A stretch of DNA of 64,000 bases, taken from contig NZ_RQFK01000007.1 of the NCBI RefSeq assembly GCF_004770765.1, positions 1 to 64,000 on the forward strand, written 5' to 3'. The stretch comes from Leptospira noumeaensis. Lineage in GTDB: Bacteria > Spirochaetota > Leptospiria > Leptospirales > Leptospiraceae. The notes beneath the pieces are model-generated. The model made no database searches and was not told the origin of the DNA. It worked only from the letters and a program-made list of their open reading frames with translations. Positions 55,447 through 64,000 of this stretch are shown here, piece after piece (within the stretch, counting starts at the first letter, position 1; each line of letters starts with the position of its first letter). The translations under genes were made by a program, and so were the position numbers.

Positions 55447-56736
55447 ATGTTAAAGAGTCGGGTTTTTCGAAAATTTCTTATTTTTCTGGTCATCTTGTTC
55501 GCTTTTGTTTTGTTTCTAAGACCAAAGGATGAAGGTTCTCCTTATTTAGAATACTTTTCCAATCTCAACCAAAAACTAAAAACCGAAGGATTTGGTAAAC
55601 CGGTTGTACTTTTGGATTTGGATCGATTGGATGAAAATTTATCCACACTGACGAAAAATATCCCACCACCACTACATTATCGAATTGTAGTGAAATCTCT
55701 CCCTTCACTAGACCTTCTCCGTTATATCATCCACAAAACTAAAACAAGTCGGCTTATGGTTTTTCATTCAGGTGATGTGGTTATGCTTTTGAATGATCCC
55801 GAGTTTTCTTCTTTTGATATTTTACTCGGTAAACCTATGCCGGTGCGTGCCCTAGAGGAGATTTATAAAAAGACAAAAGCAGATCGGTTCCAAAAAATCC
55901 ATTGGTTGGTTGATACGGAAACAAGACTTAACCAATATTTGGAATTTGCAAAATCTAAAAACTTAAAGTTACATCTGGTTTTAGAAATTGATATAGGACT
56001 CCATCGTGGTGGATTTGTAAATCCAAAGGAATCAAATCAAACTCTTTCTATCATTCAAAATTATACAAACAATCTAGAATTTGATGGATTTATGGGATAT
56101 GAACCTCATGTGGCCTCTGTTCCGAATTTGTTAGGTGATAAACAGGAAGCGATAACAAAAGAAATTCAATCTTCATTGTCTCTTTATAATGAATTTGTTA
56201 CCGAAGGAAAAAGATCCTTTCCATCCTTATTTGAAAAAGAACTACTTTTGAATGGCGGTGGGAGTAAAACCTATCGATTTTATCAAAAAAATAACCAAGT
56301 TGTAAACGATGTGTCAGTGGGTTCTGCCCTCGTAATGCCTACCGATTTTGATGTAGTGACTCTGAAAGAACACAAACCTGCATTTTTCATTGCGGCTCCT
56401 GTGTTGAAACGATTGGAAGGAACTACAATTCCCTTTTTAGAACCTATTTCCTTTTTATTTCCTCTATGGAATCCAAACTTACAAGTCACCTATTTTACGT
56501 ATGGTGGTGCTTATCTAGCAAAAAAAGAATCACCTCAAGGATTGTTTGATAACAGTCTTTATGGAGCGAGTACCAACCAAGGAATTTTAAATGGAAGTCG
56601 TGCCACTGGATTACAACCTGATGATTATGTTTTTTACCGGCCAACTCAAAGTGAAAAGGTAATGGCGGAAATGGGCGAAGTGGTATTAATCAGAAATGGA
56701 AATATCTTTGGAACCTGGAAGTGTTTTATCAATTAG
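55447..56736 (+). CDS. Membrane-anchored DSD1-type PLP-dependent enzyme (alanine racemase N-terminal fold)
   Basis: A 429-residue protein from ATG 55447, beginning with a membrane anchor (FRKFLIFLVILFAFVLFL). The alanine-racemase-type barrel starts at about 48 (PVVLLDLDRLDENL); Lys83 in YRIVVKSLPSL is the probable PLP lysine. GLHRGGF, the phosphate-binding stretch LLNGGGSKTYRFY and a C-terminal D-serine-dehydratase-like domain with HxxxxC-type ends are partly recognisable. Family members act on D-serine, D-threonine or related amino acids. The anchored form is unusual. The longer frame from 55288 is rejected as lacking a sensible N-terminus. Confidence 0.8.
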   Translation: MLKSRVFRKFLIFLVILFAFVLFLRPKDEGSPYLEYFSNLNQKLKTEGFGKPVVLLDLDRLDENLSTLTKNIPPPLHYRIVVKSLPSLDLLRYIIHKTKTSRLMVFHSGDVVMLLNDPEFSSFDILLGKPMPVRALEEIYKKTKADRFQKIHWLVDTETRLNQYLEFAKSKNLKLHLVLEIDIGLHRGGFVNPKESNQTLSIIQNYTNNLEFDGFMGYEPHVASVPNLLGDKQEAITKEIQSSLSLYNEFVTEGKRSFPSLFEKELLLNGGGSKTYRFYQKNNQVVNDVSVGSALVMPTDFDVVTLKEHKPAFFIAAPVLKRLEGTTIPFLEPISFLFPLWNPNLQVTYFTYGGAYLAKKESPQGLFDNSLYGASTNQGILNGSRATGLQPDDYVFYRPTQSEKVMAEMGEVVLIRNGNIFGTWKCFIN

Positions 56737-56761
56737 TATGTCTGGGACATGGACATACTAA
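56733..56761. terminator. Hairpin between convergent genes
   Basis: TTAGTATGTC and GACATACTAA form a perfect 10-bp stem around a 9-base loop. The TAG stop of the PLP-enzyme gene lies in the left arm. There is no T run, so it may act as an mRNA 3-prime end stabiliser or a weak terminator for both convergent genes. Confidence 0.55.
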
Positions 56762-56775
56762 TGATTCTAATCTAC

Positions 56776-57804
56776 TTAATTTCCTTTAAAGAACTCCCAC
56801 ATGGCATCATTGGCTTTGATCGCCGTGGAGGGTGTAGCAGATCCAAAAAATAAGGAAGGTTTTTTACCTCCAGGCCACGAATGGCCTCCTGATTCTGTGA
56901 CACAAAGTTTTACCTTCACACCATCTTTACATTCACCATACTCATCACAAGTCACACCGGGTTCCTCTAAGACTCGTTTGGGGGTAGTGTTACACTGGTT
57001 GAATTTCACCCATTTAGATATCGTATTTGGTACAGAAACAAAGTCTGTGACAAGATTTCTATCTTTGAAACTGTTTCCAGCTCCCCCATAAAATAGAACC
57101 TTGTCATCGTCTTTGGCATGAATGTGTAAAATGGAAATGGGTTTTGTTGGATTACAAGTAATGGTGTTATCAGTTCCTGCAACAGTGGTGATGGCTGCAA
57201 ATTTGTCTGTCATTTCACAGGCAAGGCGATAAGACATCATCGCACCATTCGACATTCCTGTAACATACACTTTGGTTTTGTCGATATACAGTTGTTTGGT
57301 GGCATGTTCCAGGATTTCTTTTATGAAACCAACATCATCAATTTTTTGGTCACGGGCATCGGCACAACAATTACCTGCATTCCATGTCGCAATTTTCCCC
57401 GATTTGAATTTGCTATATCCATTGGGGAAAAGAACGATATACCCATTTTCTTCTGATTTGGAAATTTGATGGTAGTAGTCTTCATTTGCTTGGATTTCCA
57501 TATCTCCACCACCACCATGTAAAACAAAAAGGAGGGGAGCCTGTTTGTTTGTTACATACGACTTTGGAACATGAACTTTATAATAACGCGGGAAACCTCC
57601 ATGGGAAAAGGTAAAGGTATAATCTCCAGGTGTTTCGATTTTTGTTGTTAGGTCAGAGGACGCAATTGGTGCCGGTTTTTCTTCCATTCGCGTTTGGAAT
57701 CTTTCTTTTATTTTCGAACGCAACCAACCACGAGAGCAAGACTCTGTGGAAAAAAAGATAAGACTTAAAACTAAAATAGATAAAAATTTAAATTTATATT
57801 TCAT
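56776..57804 (-). CDS. Lipoprotein esterase of the PHB-depolymerase/feruloyl esterase family
   Basis: A 342-residue predicted lipoprotein (FFSTESCSRG, lipid Cys23). The alpha/beta hydrolase domain has the oxyanion region LLFVLHGGGGDME, nucleophile Ser185 in VTGMSNGAMMSY, and the terminal His in TESGGHSWPGGK. The CC pair in NAGNCCADARD is typical of LpqC/PHB-depolymerase-like esterases and forms a disulfide. It probably hydrolyses an ester of an environmental polymer or aromatic acid at the cell surface. It is monocistronic. Confidence 0.88.
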   Translation of the reverse strand: MKYKFKFLSILVLSLIFFSTESCSRGWLRSKIKERFQTRMEEKPAPIASSDLTTKIETPGDYTFTFSHGGFPRYYKVHVPKSYVTNKQAPLLFVLHGGGGDMEIQANEDYYHQISKSEENGYIVLFPNGYSKFKSGKIATWNAGNCCADARDQKIDDVGFIKEILEHATKQLYIDKTKVYVTGMSNGAMMSYRLACEMTDKFAAITTVAGTDNTITCNPTKPISILHIHAKDDDKVLFYGGAGNSFKDRNLVTDFVSVPNTISKWVKFNQCNTTPKRVLEEPGVTCDEYGECKDGVKVKLCVTESGGHSWPGGKKPSLFFGSATPSTAIKANDAMWEFFKGN

Positions 57805-57913
57805 GGTTTTTCCTTACGTATAGGTTTCTCCGATATGACCTAAAACTGATAAAAAAAGTTCCCTGATGTAGAGATAAAATAAAATTCCAATCTATATTAG
57901 TAAAAAAATCTGA

Positions 57914-58912
57914 TTATCTATGAGTGGTTGTTTCTATTTCCAATTGCATAAGAATTTCTAGGGAACGAATTTTAGCATCGATGTCATAAACAGAAGTCAC
58001 AGTCATCAGTTCATCGGCCTTTGTTTCTTCTAAAACCTTAGTAATTCCGACTTTTACGGATTCAGGTGAACCCACTACAGAATAAGATAACATTTGTGAG
58101 GCGAACTGTTTTTCTTCGGGACTCCAATAGGTTTCGATATTTTCAATTGGTGGTGGGAAAGTCCCTCTTCGGTTGCGAAGGATGCGAGTAAAGGATTGTT
58201 GTGAACTTGTGAATAGGAAATTAGCTTCTTTGTCCGTATCCGCTGCAATCACATTGACACCCACCATCACATAAGGTCTGTCCAAATACTTGGATGGTCT
58301 AAATTGTTTTCTATAAATGGAGATGGCTTCCATAAGTGCCGCTGGTGCAAAATGAGAAGCAAAGGCATAGGGAAGACCGAGCATTGCTGCCAGTTGCGCT
58401 CCAAAGAGACTGGATCCTAAAATCCAAACAGGGACATGAGTTCCCATTCCAGGAATGGCACGGATTTGTGATTGGCTCCCTTCGTCTTCGAAGTAAGTAA
58501 GTAATTCTTTTACATCCTCTGGAAAGTTTTGAGAACTCATTGGATCACTGCGTAATGCTCGTAAGGTGAGCTGGTCGGTTCCTGGTGCCCGTCCAAGCCC
58601 TAAATCAATCCTACCAGGATACAAACTTTCTAATGTTCCAAATTGTTCTGCAATGACCAGTGGGGAATGGTTGGGTAACATGATCCCACCGGCTCCAATT
58701 CGTATAGATTTTGTATGACTTGCCAAATGACCGATGACAACAGAGGTAGCAGCACTCGCGATGGAAGGGAAATTATGATGTTCAGCCACCCAGATGCGAT
58801 GGTAACCCAAACTTTCCGCGGCCTTTGCTACTCGCACCGAATTGTTTAGGGCATCAGTAGCTGTGTTCCCTTCATTGATAAATACTAAATCGAGAATCGA
58901 AAGTTTTGCCAT
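57914..58912 (-). CDS. LLM-class flavin-dependent oxidoreductase (MsnO8-like)
   Basis: A 332-residue luciferase-like TIM-barrel enzyme. Features of the MsnO8-like subgroup: [77 protein letters not shown] and [14 protein letters not shown] nine bases further upstream (58921) is an alternative start with AAGGGA close by. It should use reduced FMN/F420 for oxidation or reduction of an unknown substrate. It diverges from the AraC regulator gene at 59159. Confidence 0.9.
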   Translation of the reverse strand: MAKLSILDLVFINEGNTATDALNNSVRVAKAAESLGYHRIWVAEHHNFPSIASAATSVVIGHLASHTKSIRIGAGGIMLPNHSPLVIAEQFGTLESLYPGRIDLGLGRAPGTDQLTLRALRSDPMSSQNFPEDVKELLTYFEDEGSQSQIRAIPGMGTHVPVWILGSSLFGAQLAAMLGLPYAFASHFAPAALMEAISIYRKQFRPSKYLDRPYVMVGVNVIAADTDKEANFLFTSSQQSFTRILRNRRGTFPPPIENIETYWSPEEKQFASQMLSYSVVGSPESVKVGITKVLEETKADELMTVTSVYDIDAKIRSLEILMQLEIETTTHR

Positions 58913-59158
58913 TAGGAACACATTCCCTTTTCCACCTCTCCGGTGTAAATGTGTAAAAAAAATAAAATCATGTTTTGATTAAAAATTCGAATACAACTGT
59001 TATGTGTGAAGGAAAGATTGAATTTAAAATTTCTTAAAAAAAATCAACTAAAACCTGAAACTAAAAGTCTAAGTGCTTTGGAAATCAAATGCGTTTTTGT
59101 ATTTTGAAGCAAGAAATGACTAAAAATTACAAAGTCATATATTGATACTTAAGATAGT

Positions 59159-59947
59159 TTGAATAAAGATAAAATGAAAGTTTGGAAACCTGATTTAAAT
59201 TTAGAATTCAAATCACTCATACAATCTGTATTTGTTTTTGAATCAGATACGGAAGAAAAACAAAATCTTCCCTTTTATGCAGATGGGTTTCCTGGGCTTG
59301 TGTTTTTTCACTCAGAAAAGCCTGTAACCGTTTATGTGGGATCGGAATCCAAGGTGATGGATCCGGTATTTGTTTATGGACAAACAATCGAACCCATTCG
59401 AATCGAAATCGAAGGCCCATTTTTCTTTGTGATGGCACAACTTTTCCCAGCTGTCGTGGAAGAATCATTAGGAATTCCTGTAGTGGAGCTGACCAATTCT
59501 TGTTTTACTATCCCGCAGTCTAATTGGATAGACGAACCTAACTTTGAGTTATCGAGAGAGAAGTTTTCTTCTTCTCTAGCAATGGATGCCTTGATGACTT
59601 TTATTATGAAAAAGGGTAGTAAGTTTCGTCCAGATCCTATTTTGCATATTTGTATAGAAGAGATTTTGGAAGAAAAAGGAAATTGCGAAATTGGAAAGTT
59701 ATCAAAAAAATTGGGTCTTTCGGAAAGAACCTTACAGAGAAGATTCCAAAATTATGTAGGTCTCACACCAAAACAATTTTCTACCATCATTCGGTTTCAA
59801 TCCAGCTTAAATGAGTTAAATAGTGAATCAAAGTCTAAGTTGACAGATGTTGCTTATATGAGCGGGTATGCAGACCAGTCTCATTTCATTCGTCAGTTCA
59901 AATCCTTTACCAAACAAAAACCATTTCGTTTTCGAGAAAAAATATAA
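59159..59947 (+). CDS. AraC-family transcriptional regulator
   Basis: A 262-residue regulator. The N-terminal half matches the DUF6597-like sensory domain (LPFYADGFPGLVFFHSEKPV...PFFFVMAQLFP). The C-terminal AraC DNA-binding domain has two helix-turn-helix motifs: CEIGKLSKKLGLSERTLQRR and KLTDVAYMSGYADQSHFIRQ, then FKSFTKQKPFRFR. The start at 59159 is TTG; an ATG at 59174 is possible. It precedes an NmrA-like gene by 54 bases and diverges from the LLM oxidoreductase, either of which may be its target. Confidence 0.9.
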   Translation: MNKDKMKVWKPDLNLEFKSLIQSVFVFESDTEEKQNLPFYADGFPGLVFFHSEKPVTVYVGSESKVMDPVFVYGQTIEPIRIEIEGPFFFVMAQLFPAVVEESLGIPVVELTNSCFTIPQSNWIDEPNFELSREKFSSSLAMDALMTFIMKKGSKFRPDPILHICIEEILEEKGNCEIGKLSKKLGLSERTLQRRFQNYVGLTPKQFSTIIRFQSSLNELNSESKSKLTDVAYMSGYADQSHFIRQFKSFTKQKPFRFREKI

Positions 59948-60001
59948 TTCCTGTCGGGTTTGTTCAATTTATATCCTTTAGTTTCTTGTATTCTAAAATT
60001 C

Positions 60002-60838
60002 ATGAAACCTAAAACATTAATCATTGGATCCAGTGGAAAAACCGGATCACGAATTTTATCAAGGCTAGAAAACGCGGGTTATCCTGCGCGATTGGGATCG
60101 AGAAAAGTTACACCCGCCTTCGACTGGGAAAAACCGGAAGAATGGGAATCTGTCGTCCAGGGCGTGGATCAAGTTTATATCAGCTTCCAACCGGATTTGG
60201 CAGTGCCTTCTTCTCTAAAGGCAATTCAAACTTTGGTGGATGTATGTAAAAAAAATAAAGTCAAACGACTGGTTTTATTATCCGGAAGAGGGGAACCAGA
60301 GGCTCGCGCATGCGAACAAGTTGTACAGAAATCTGGATTGGAATGGACCATTCTTCGTGCCAGTTGGTTCTACCAAAATTTTAGCGAAGGAATGTTCCAA
60401 GAACAAATTTTGGGAGGAACGGTTTTATTTCCTCAAATCACCACCAAAGAACCGTTTGTGGATCTTGACGACCTTGCTGATTTGGCTTTGGATTCACTCA
60501 TTACAGACAAACATCGTAACAAATTATACGAACTCACAGGCCCTGAACTTTGGAGTTTCCGTGAGGCATTTGCATTCATTGCCGAAGTCACAAACCAAAC
60601 CATTCCCTTTGAAGAAATGCCTTTAGATGAATATATCTCCACGCTCAAAGGTTTTGGAGTTCCAGAAAATGTAACTTGGCTAATTGATTATTTATTTAGA
60701 ACGGTTCTTGATGGGCGCAACGAATCTCTTGTGAATGATTTGGAATTGGCCCTTGGCAGAAAACCAAAAGACTTCCGTACTTACGTGAAAGAAACAGCCA
60801 AATCTGGAATTTGGAAAATTTCCCAACCGAGTGTTTAA
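60002..60838 (+). CDS. NmrA-like NAD(P)-binding oxidoreductase
   Basis: A 278-residue Rossmann protein from ATG 60002. KTLIIGSSGKTGSRILSRLE is the glycine-rich dinucleotide loop; RKVTPAFDWEKPEEW, QVYISFQPDLAVP and KRLVLLSGRGEPEA are typical of the NmrA/azoreductase group. The active-site YxxxK of classical short-chain dehydrogenases is absent, as usual in NmrA. It probably senses or uses NAD(P)H. It lies directly after the AraC regulator and likely forms a unit with it. Confidence 0.88.
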   Translation: MKPKTLIIGSSGKTGSRILSRLENAGYPARLGSRKVTPAFDWEKPEEWESVVQGVDQVYISFQPDLAVPSSLKAIQTLVDVCKKNKVKRLVLLSGRGEPEARACEQVVQKSGLEWTILRASWFYQNFSEGMFQEQILGGTVLFPQITTKEPFVDLDDLADLALDSLITDKHRNKLYELTGPELWSFREAFAFIAEVTNQTIPFEEMPLDEYISTLKGFGVPENVTWLIDYLFRTVLDGRNESLVNDLELALGRKPKDFRTYVKETAKSGIWKISQPSV

Positions 60839-60913
60839 TTCTCCATTGGAACCGGTGTTTCAGGGAATGCCGGCAGAAATTCACTAAACTTGGCTTCGCG
60901 TCAATTGGTTCAT

Positions 60914-60951
60914 AAAATCTCACTGAGAAAAACGAATCCTAGTGAGATTTT
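60914..60951. terminator. Bidirectional terminator between convergent genes
   Basis: AAAATCTCACT and AGTGAGATTTT form a perfect 11-bp stem with a 16-base loop, with A and T runs at both feet. It lies between the NmrA-like gene and the GH5 gene, whose stops face each other, and can end both transcripts. Confidence 0.75.
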
Positions 60952-61008
60952 TATGGAATTTTGAAATTAGGTTAAGGGTTTTTTCAAAACCATCGAACCA
61001 ATCTCTAA

Positions 61009-63105
61009 TTACTGTTCCGCGGGATACCCGCTGTAAGTCATTTTCCCTATTAAATAGATCGGACTTTTTTGTTCCAAAAGAATCCGAGTGTTTAACTTGG
61101 ATTGGATCTCTTGTAAGGTTTGTGATGAATAGGATGCACCTGCCCCGTCCACAACCAAAACATAATGGTAAGAAGAATTTGGATTTTCCTCCACATCCAA
61201 ATCATCCCAGATATGCAAAATGTTTCCAGAACCAGTCTCTCTGTTTCTATCTGCAATGATGATCGCTTCGTTTGTTTCTTGGATGGGAGTTTTCGGAACG
61301 GATTGGTTATAAATCTTTTTTTCTGAGATTAGAATTACCTTTGATGGATCAAAGTGTGGAGGTAGATAAATTTCAGTGGGAGCATCTGAAAATCTTCCTT
61401 TCCAAATCACGAGTTGGAATCTTTTGTCGGCAAAATATTTTGGTTCTGTATTTCCAGGTTTGATGGCCGCCCAAGAAAATACTTTATTCCATGTGTCTGA
61501 ACCAACAGCGTTATAATGACTACTCATCAAACGACCTTGGCTTTTTCGCAAATACCCACGTTCAATCACATGGTTGTTTAAATTGAAACTAGTTCCATAA
61601 TTACCAACCACAGAAAAATCTTCTTCATTCCATGCATCCTTTGTTGTGATGAGTTTGGAAGGATTTCCATTCATATACTCTGCATGGTTGTTATAATAAT
61701 AATCCCAATGCCATTGTGTTCCGGAAACTATCGGATTGTAAAAATCGGCGAACCTAGATTTTGAAGTTTGGTTTCCATCAGAGACTTCCATGGCCTGGTA
61801 AACTGCATTGATCATTCGAGGTGTGTCTTTTGCACCAGTTCCTTTTAACCACATACCAAATTCACTAAGGAAAACAGGGATTTTTAAAAATCTAGATTCC
61901 TTTCTGATTTCATCTAGGTATTTGAAATAAGTAGCATTGTCGATTCCCGTAAGATCGGTTCCCATTCGACCAGCATCATAAAAGTGGGAGTTAAAAACAA
62001 AACCTGGTCCTGGTGGAGACAATAAATGACCTCCTCCTGTGGCAGGTGCAATCGCCGAACCAATGTTTGTATTCCAGAATACTAGAGGTTCTGCAAACAC
62101 CCATTTATTTTCCCAACCATTTTGGTTTAGTATAGTTCTGACTTTTTTGTACATAGGCCAAAGTTTTTGATTGTCCCACTGAGCAGGTGTTAAACCTTCC
62201 ATTCCTCCATCCACAGGTTCATTAAATGGATCAAGGCCAAGTACATAGGAAAATTCTTCAGCACTCAATTTCTCTTTTATGTACGCAGAGGTTTTTGCGA
62301 TTTGCCAAAGAAACTCTGTTTGCATATTTCTTGTGCCAAGACTTGTAGATAAGGGGGCATTGTTCCAAAAATTACGAAATGCTCGGCGCACGGCTTCATT
62401 GGTTAAATTGTTTTGACTCCAACTGGCACAAATGATTCCACAATATTCTGTAGGATAACTTCCTCCTTTGGTGATCCAGGCCGGAGCTCCATTTCCTGTA
62501 TGCCAAGAGTTTTTATTAAAGAGATGGCGAGAAAATAAATCTTCGTGGTAATCCAAAAGGATGTACATTCGTTTGGCGGTTGCTTTTTTCATTTGGGCGA
62601 TGATGGCATCTAAGTAATTATAATCGATGGTATCAACTGCTGGATGGACTCCTTCCCAAGCAATCGTGTAACGAATGATATTTGATCCTGTGGTTTTGCC
62701 AAGCCTACCAAAGGCAAGTTCCGCATCGGATTCATTTGCAAAAGGTTTGAATCCATGTTGAGCCAGTTTCATATTTCCCGAAATATTAAATCCACGGAAA
62801 CTGACTTCCCGTCCGAGCCCATCCACAAAGATTTGGTCTGTGAACTGGTTGTTTGTCTTTTCAGAAATAAAAATCTCTCTGTCACCAGAAGAGGTACTAT
62901 AATCTAAATTATGAAGTGAGTTGGTAACTGTGAGAGCCCTTACTTCTGATGAAGAGCCGTTGGTTTGCGACGACAAACCATCACTAGGCAATAGTAAGGG
63001 AAGGAAAGTCGTTGGCGATTCTTTGGTGGGAGCACAAGAGCTCGCTGTCAGAAATAGGATGGCAGAAACCAGCCAAACGGTTGGGGTTTTCGATTTAATT
63101 TTCAT
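61009..63105 (-). CDS. GH5 lipoprotein hydrolase, endoglycoceramidase-like
   Basis: A 698-residue predicted lipoprotein. ATG 63105 has GAGG 4 bases before it; signal ends FLTASSCAP. A Ser-rich linker precedes the GH5 barrel (about 85-520). Motifs: FRGFNISGNMK, IRYTIAWEGVHPA, YILLDYHEDLFSRHLF, then GNGAPAW, acid/base Glu296 in GLDPFNEPVDGG and nucleophile Glu416 in PVFLSEFGMWL. LLDxHxDxxSR and GNGAPAW are characteristic of endoglycoceramidases, which cut the glycan from ceramide. A C-terminal beta domain (about 530-690; EIYLPPHFDPSKVILIS) fits the family. A divergent ceramidase gene strongly supports glycosphingolipid degradation. Another GH5 substrate cannot be excluded. Confidence 0.8.
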   Translation of the reverse strand: MKIKSKTPTVWLVSAILFLTASSCAPTKESPTTFLPLLLPSDGLSSQTNGSSSEVRALTVTNSLHNLDYSTSSGDREIFISEKTNNQFTDQIFVDGLGREVSFRGFNISGNMKLAQHGFKPFANESDAELAFGRLGKTTGSNIIRYTIAWEGVHPAVDTIDYNYLDAIIAQMKKATAKRMYILLDYHEDLFSRHLFNKNSWHTGNGAPAWITKGGSYPTEYCGIICASWSQNNLTNEAVRRAFRNFWNNAPLSTSLGTRNMQTEFLWQIAKTSAYIKEKLSAEEFSYVLGLDPFNEPVDGGMEGLTPAQWDNQKLWPMYKKVRTILNQNGWENKWVFAEPLVFWNTNIGSAIAPATGGGHLLSPPGPGFVFNSHFYDAGRMGTDLTGIDNATYFKYLDEIRKESRFLKIPVFLSEFGMWLKGTGAKDTPRMINAVYQAMEVSDGNQTSKSRFADFYNPIVSGTQWHWDYYYNNHAEYMNGNPSKLITTKDAWNEEDFSVVGNYGTSFNLNNHVIERGYLRKSQGRLMSSHYNAVGSDTWNKVFSWAAIKPGNTEPKYFADKRFQLVIWKGRFSDAPTEIYLPPHFDPSKVILISEKKIYNQSVPKTPIQETNEAIIIADRNRETGSGNILHIWDDLDVEENPNSSYHYVLVVDGAGASYSSQTLQEIQSKLNTRILLEQKSPIYLIGKMTYSGYPAEQ

Positions 63106-63164
63106 AGTACCTCGCTCCCGTTTCCTTTTGAGATTAGGAGATACGGTCACTTGCTACATACTAG

Positions 63165-63181
63165 CCGACAATTGTCGATTA
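63165..63181. promoter_or_regulatory. Palindromic operator copy 1 upstream of the GH5 gene
   Basis: CCGACAATTGTCGATTA; its core CGACAATTGTCG (63166-63177) is a perfect 12-bp palindrome, about 60 bases before the GH5 start. A second copy differing at one position lies at 63378. Confidence 0.65.
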
Positions 63182-63377
63182 AAAAACTGACACCAAATTT
63201 CCATAAATATGGAATTTAGAAATCTCATTACTGAAAAAGGAAAGTCACTAGAAAAAGAAAGTGAGTTACTTTTTGCCAATTTCAGAAAAATAAAGCTCAT
63301 TTCCTTCTATATTTGTCAGATTTATGCGGAGATCTCCACTCCTTTGTAGTCAAATCCTGAACGCTGGTCTATAAAAA

Positions 63378-63394
63378 CCGACAAATGTCGATTA
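63378..63394. promoter_or_regulatory. Palindromic operator copy 2 upstream of the ceramidase gene
   Basis: CCGACAAATGTCGATTA; 16 of 17 positions match copy 1 and the core CGACA-AA-TGTCG keeps 5-bp arms. It lies about 120 bases before the ceramidase start. The region 63182-63377 between the two copies has no gene. Two copies in one divergent promoter suggest a shared regulator, possibly with DNA looping. Confidence 0.65.
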
Positions 63395-63515
63395 TTCTAC
63401 TTGCCTTATTTTTAACATCGTTTAGGCTAATATTCCGAAATTTACCTCTTGCCCTATGGTTGGTTGAGGATGCGAAAAACCGTTTGATTGAGAAATTTAG
63501 ATTCGGAGAAAGTAT

Positions 63516-64000
63516 ATGAATTCCAAAAGAGAATCCCGAGTGCGCTTGGGTTTTACCATTGTTTGTTGTTTTTTCGTTTTGACTTGTTCAGACGAGAAAT
63601 CTTCCCCTTCGCCAATCCTCGGTTTGGTGGATTCTAGTGCTACTGATAGTTCTAGTTCCGCATTCGCTTCTTCCGGTGTGAGCCGGGCTGTAGCACCAAG
63701 TCTTGGTTCGTCACCGTATCTTGTGGGTGCAGGGATTTATGATATTACTGGACCTGCTGCCGAAGTAGGGATGATGGGGTTTGCGGAGACAGCGCAAAAA
63801 ACAGAAGGGATTTATATGCGCCTTTGGTCAAGGGCCTATATCATTGGGGATGCATCCAAACGAGTGGTTTTTGTCAGTGCTGACTTAGGGATGATTTTTC
63901 AATCCATCAAACAAGCAGTGAGTAAAAAAATTGCCTTAGATGCAGAACTATCACCTTATTACAATCAGGCGAATGTTCTTCTTTCCGCGACACATACACA
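63516..64000 (+). CDS. Neutral ceramidase lipoprotein (partial, runs off the window)
   Basis: The first 161 codons are visible. Start ATG 63516 has CGGAGA upstream. Signal ends FFVLTCSDE (lipoprotein), then a Ser-rich linker. From about residue 65 the neutral/alkaline ceramidase domain begins: YLVGAGIYDITGPAAEVGMM, then GFAETAQKTEGIYMRLWSRA and VVFVSADLGMI, reaching LLSATHTH, whose His pair is part of the zinc site. The enzyme hydrolyses the amide of ceramide to sphingosine and fatty acid. It diverges from the GH5 hydrolase and shares operator-like palindromes with it. Confidence 0.95.
   Translation, partial: MNSKRESRVRLGFTIVCCFFVLTCSDEKSSPSPILGLVDSSATDSSSSAFASSGVSRAVAPSLGSSPYLVGAGIYDITGPAAEVGMMGFAETAQKTEGIYMRLWSRAYIIGDASKRVVFVSADLGMIFQSIKQAVSKKIALDAELSPYYNQANVLLSATHT

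Overview
The window looks like chromosomal DNA of a Leptospira species, more likely a saprophytic or environmental lineage. This rests on AT-rich sequence and an abundance of lipoproteins with loose spirochaetal lipoboxes carrying modules common in this genus (DUF1554, DUF1566/Lcl, WG repeats, NADase-type glycan-binding domain, LamG/NHL). A full modABC, exported catalase-peroxidase, eutBC and a chemotaxis cluster are also present. The genus call is inference from gene content; no rRNA or marker gene is present.

Layout. 0-7 kb: a small-protein/nucleotidyltransferase pair, a hybrid histidine kinase, a tyrosine recombinase, a CPA2 cation/proton antiporter, then a decayed stretch with a lipase remnant and a GC-rich palindromic repeat. 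7-14 kb: three lipoproteins in a row (DsbA-like, glycan-binding, Cox11-like), a CPBP protease and modABC. 14-24.4 kb: large NHL/LamG lipoprotein, RRM protein, DUF1554 lipoprotein, a 7TM histidine kinase, and a tight four-gene operon ending in a membrane-anchored papain-like protein. 24.5-34 kb: a cyclase remnant, recQ (apparently with a non-ATG start), and a chemotaxis block with cheD converging on a degenerate kinase-cheW-mcp-cheA-cheB-cheY operon; cheR is absent. 34-41 kb: lipoproteins, a katG-HiPIP operon with a dyad-rich promoter, and a photolyase of the bacterial (6-4) type lacking most Fe-S ligands. 41-48.7 kb: ethanolamine ammonia-lyase eutBC, preceded by a truncated frameshifted copy of the eutB start 1.9 kb upstream and three small paralogous lipoproteins, then a CWC protein, a membrane LuxR-type regulator and two lipoproteins. 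49-57.8 kb: a GST-ArsR-SRPBCC operon with two matching dyads, a nucleoside deoxyribosyltransferase-like protein, a 7TM-kinase-receiver-PP2C fusion, a PLP enzyme and an esterase. 57.9-64 kb: LLM oxidoreductase, AraC regulator, NmrA-like protein, and finally a divergent pair of lipoproteins: an endoglycoceramidase-like GH5 hydrolase and a neutral ceramidase (cut by the window end).

The most interesting unit is the last one: two enzymes that could act in sequence on glycosphingolipids, transcribed divergently, with two nearly identical palindromes (CGACAATTGTCG type) in the shared intergenic region. Other strong points are the paired GST/ArsR dyads with compensating base changes, the katG-HiPIP coupling and its operators, the upstream extension of recQ, and a Cox11-like lipoprotein. 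Several gene remnants (lipase, cyclase, DUF4215, eutB) show ongoing decay.
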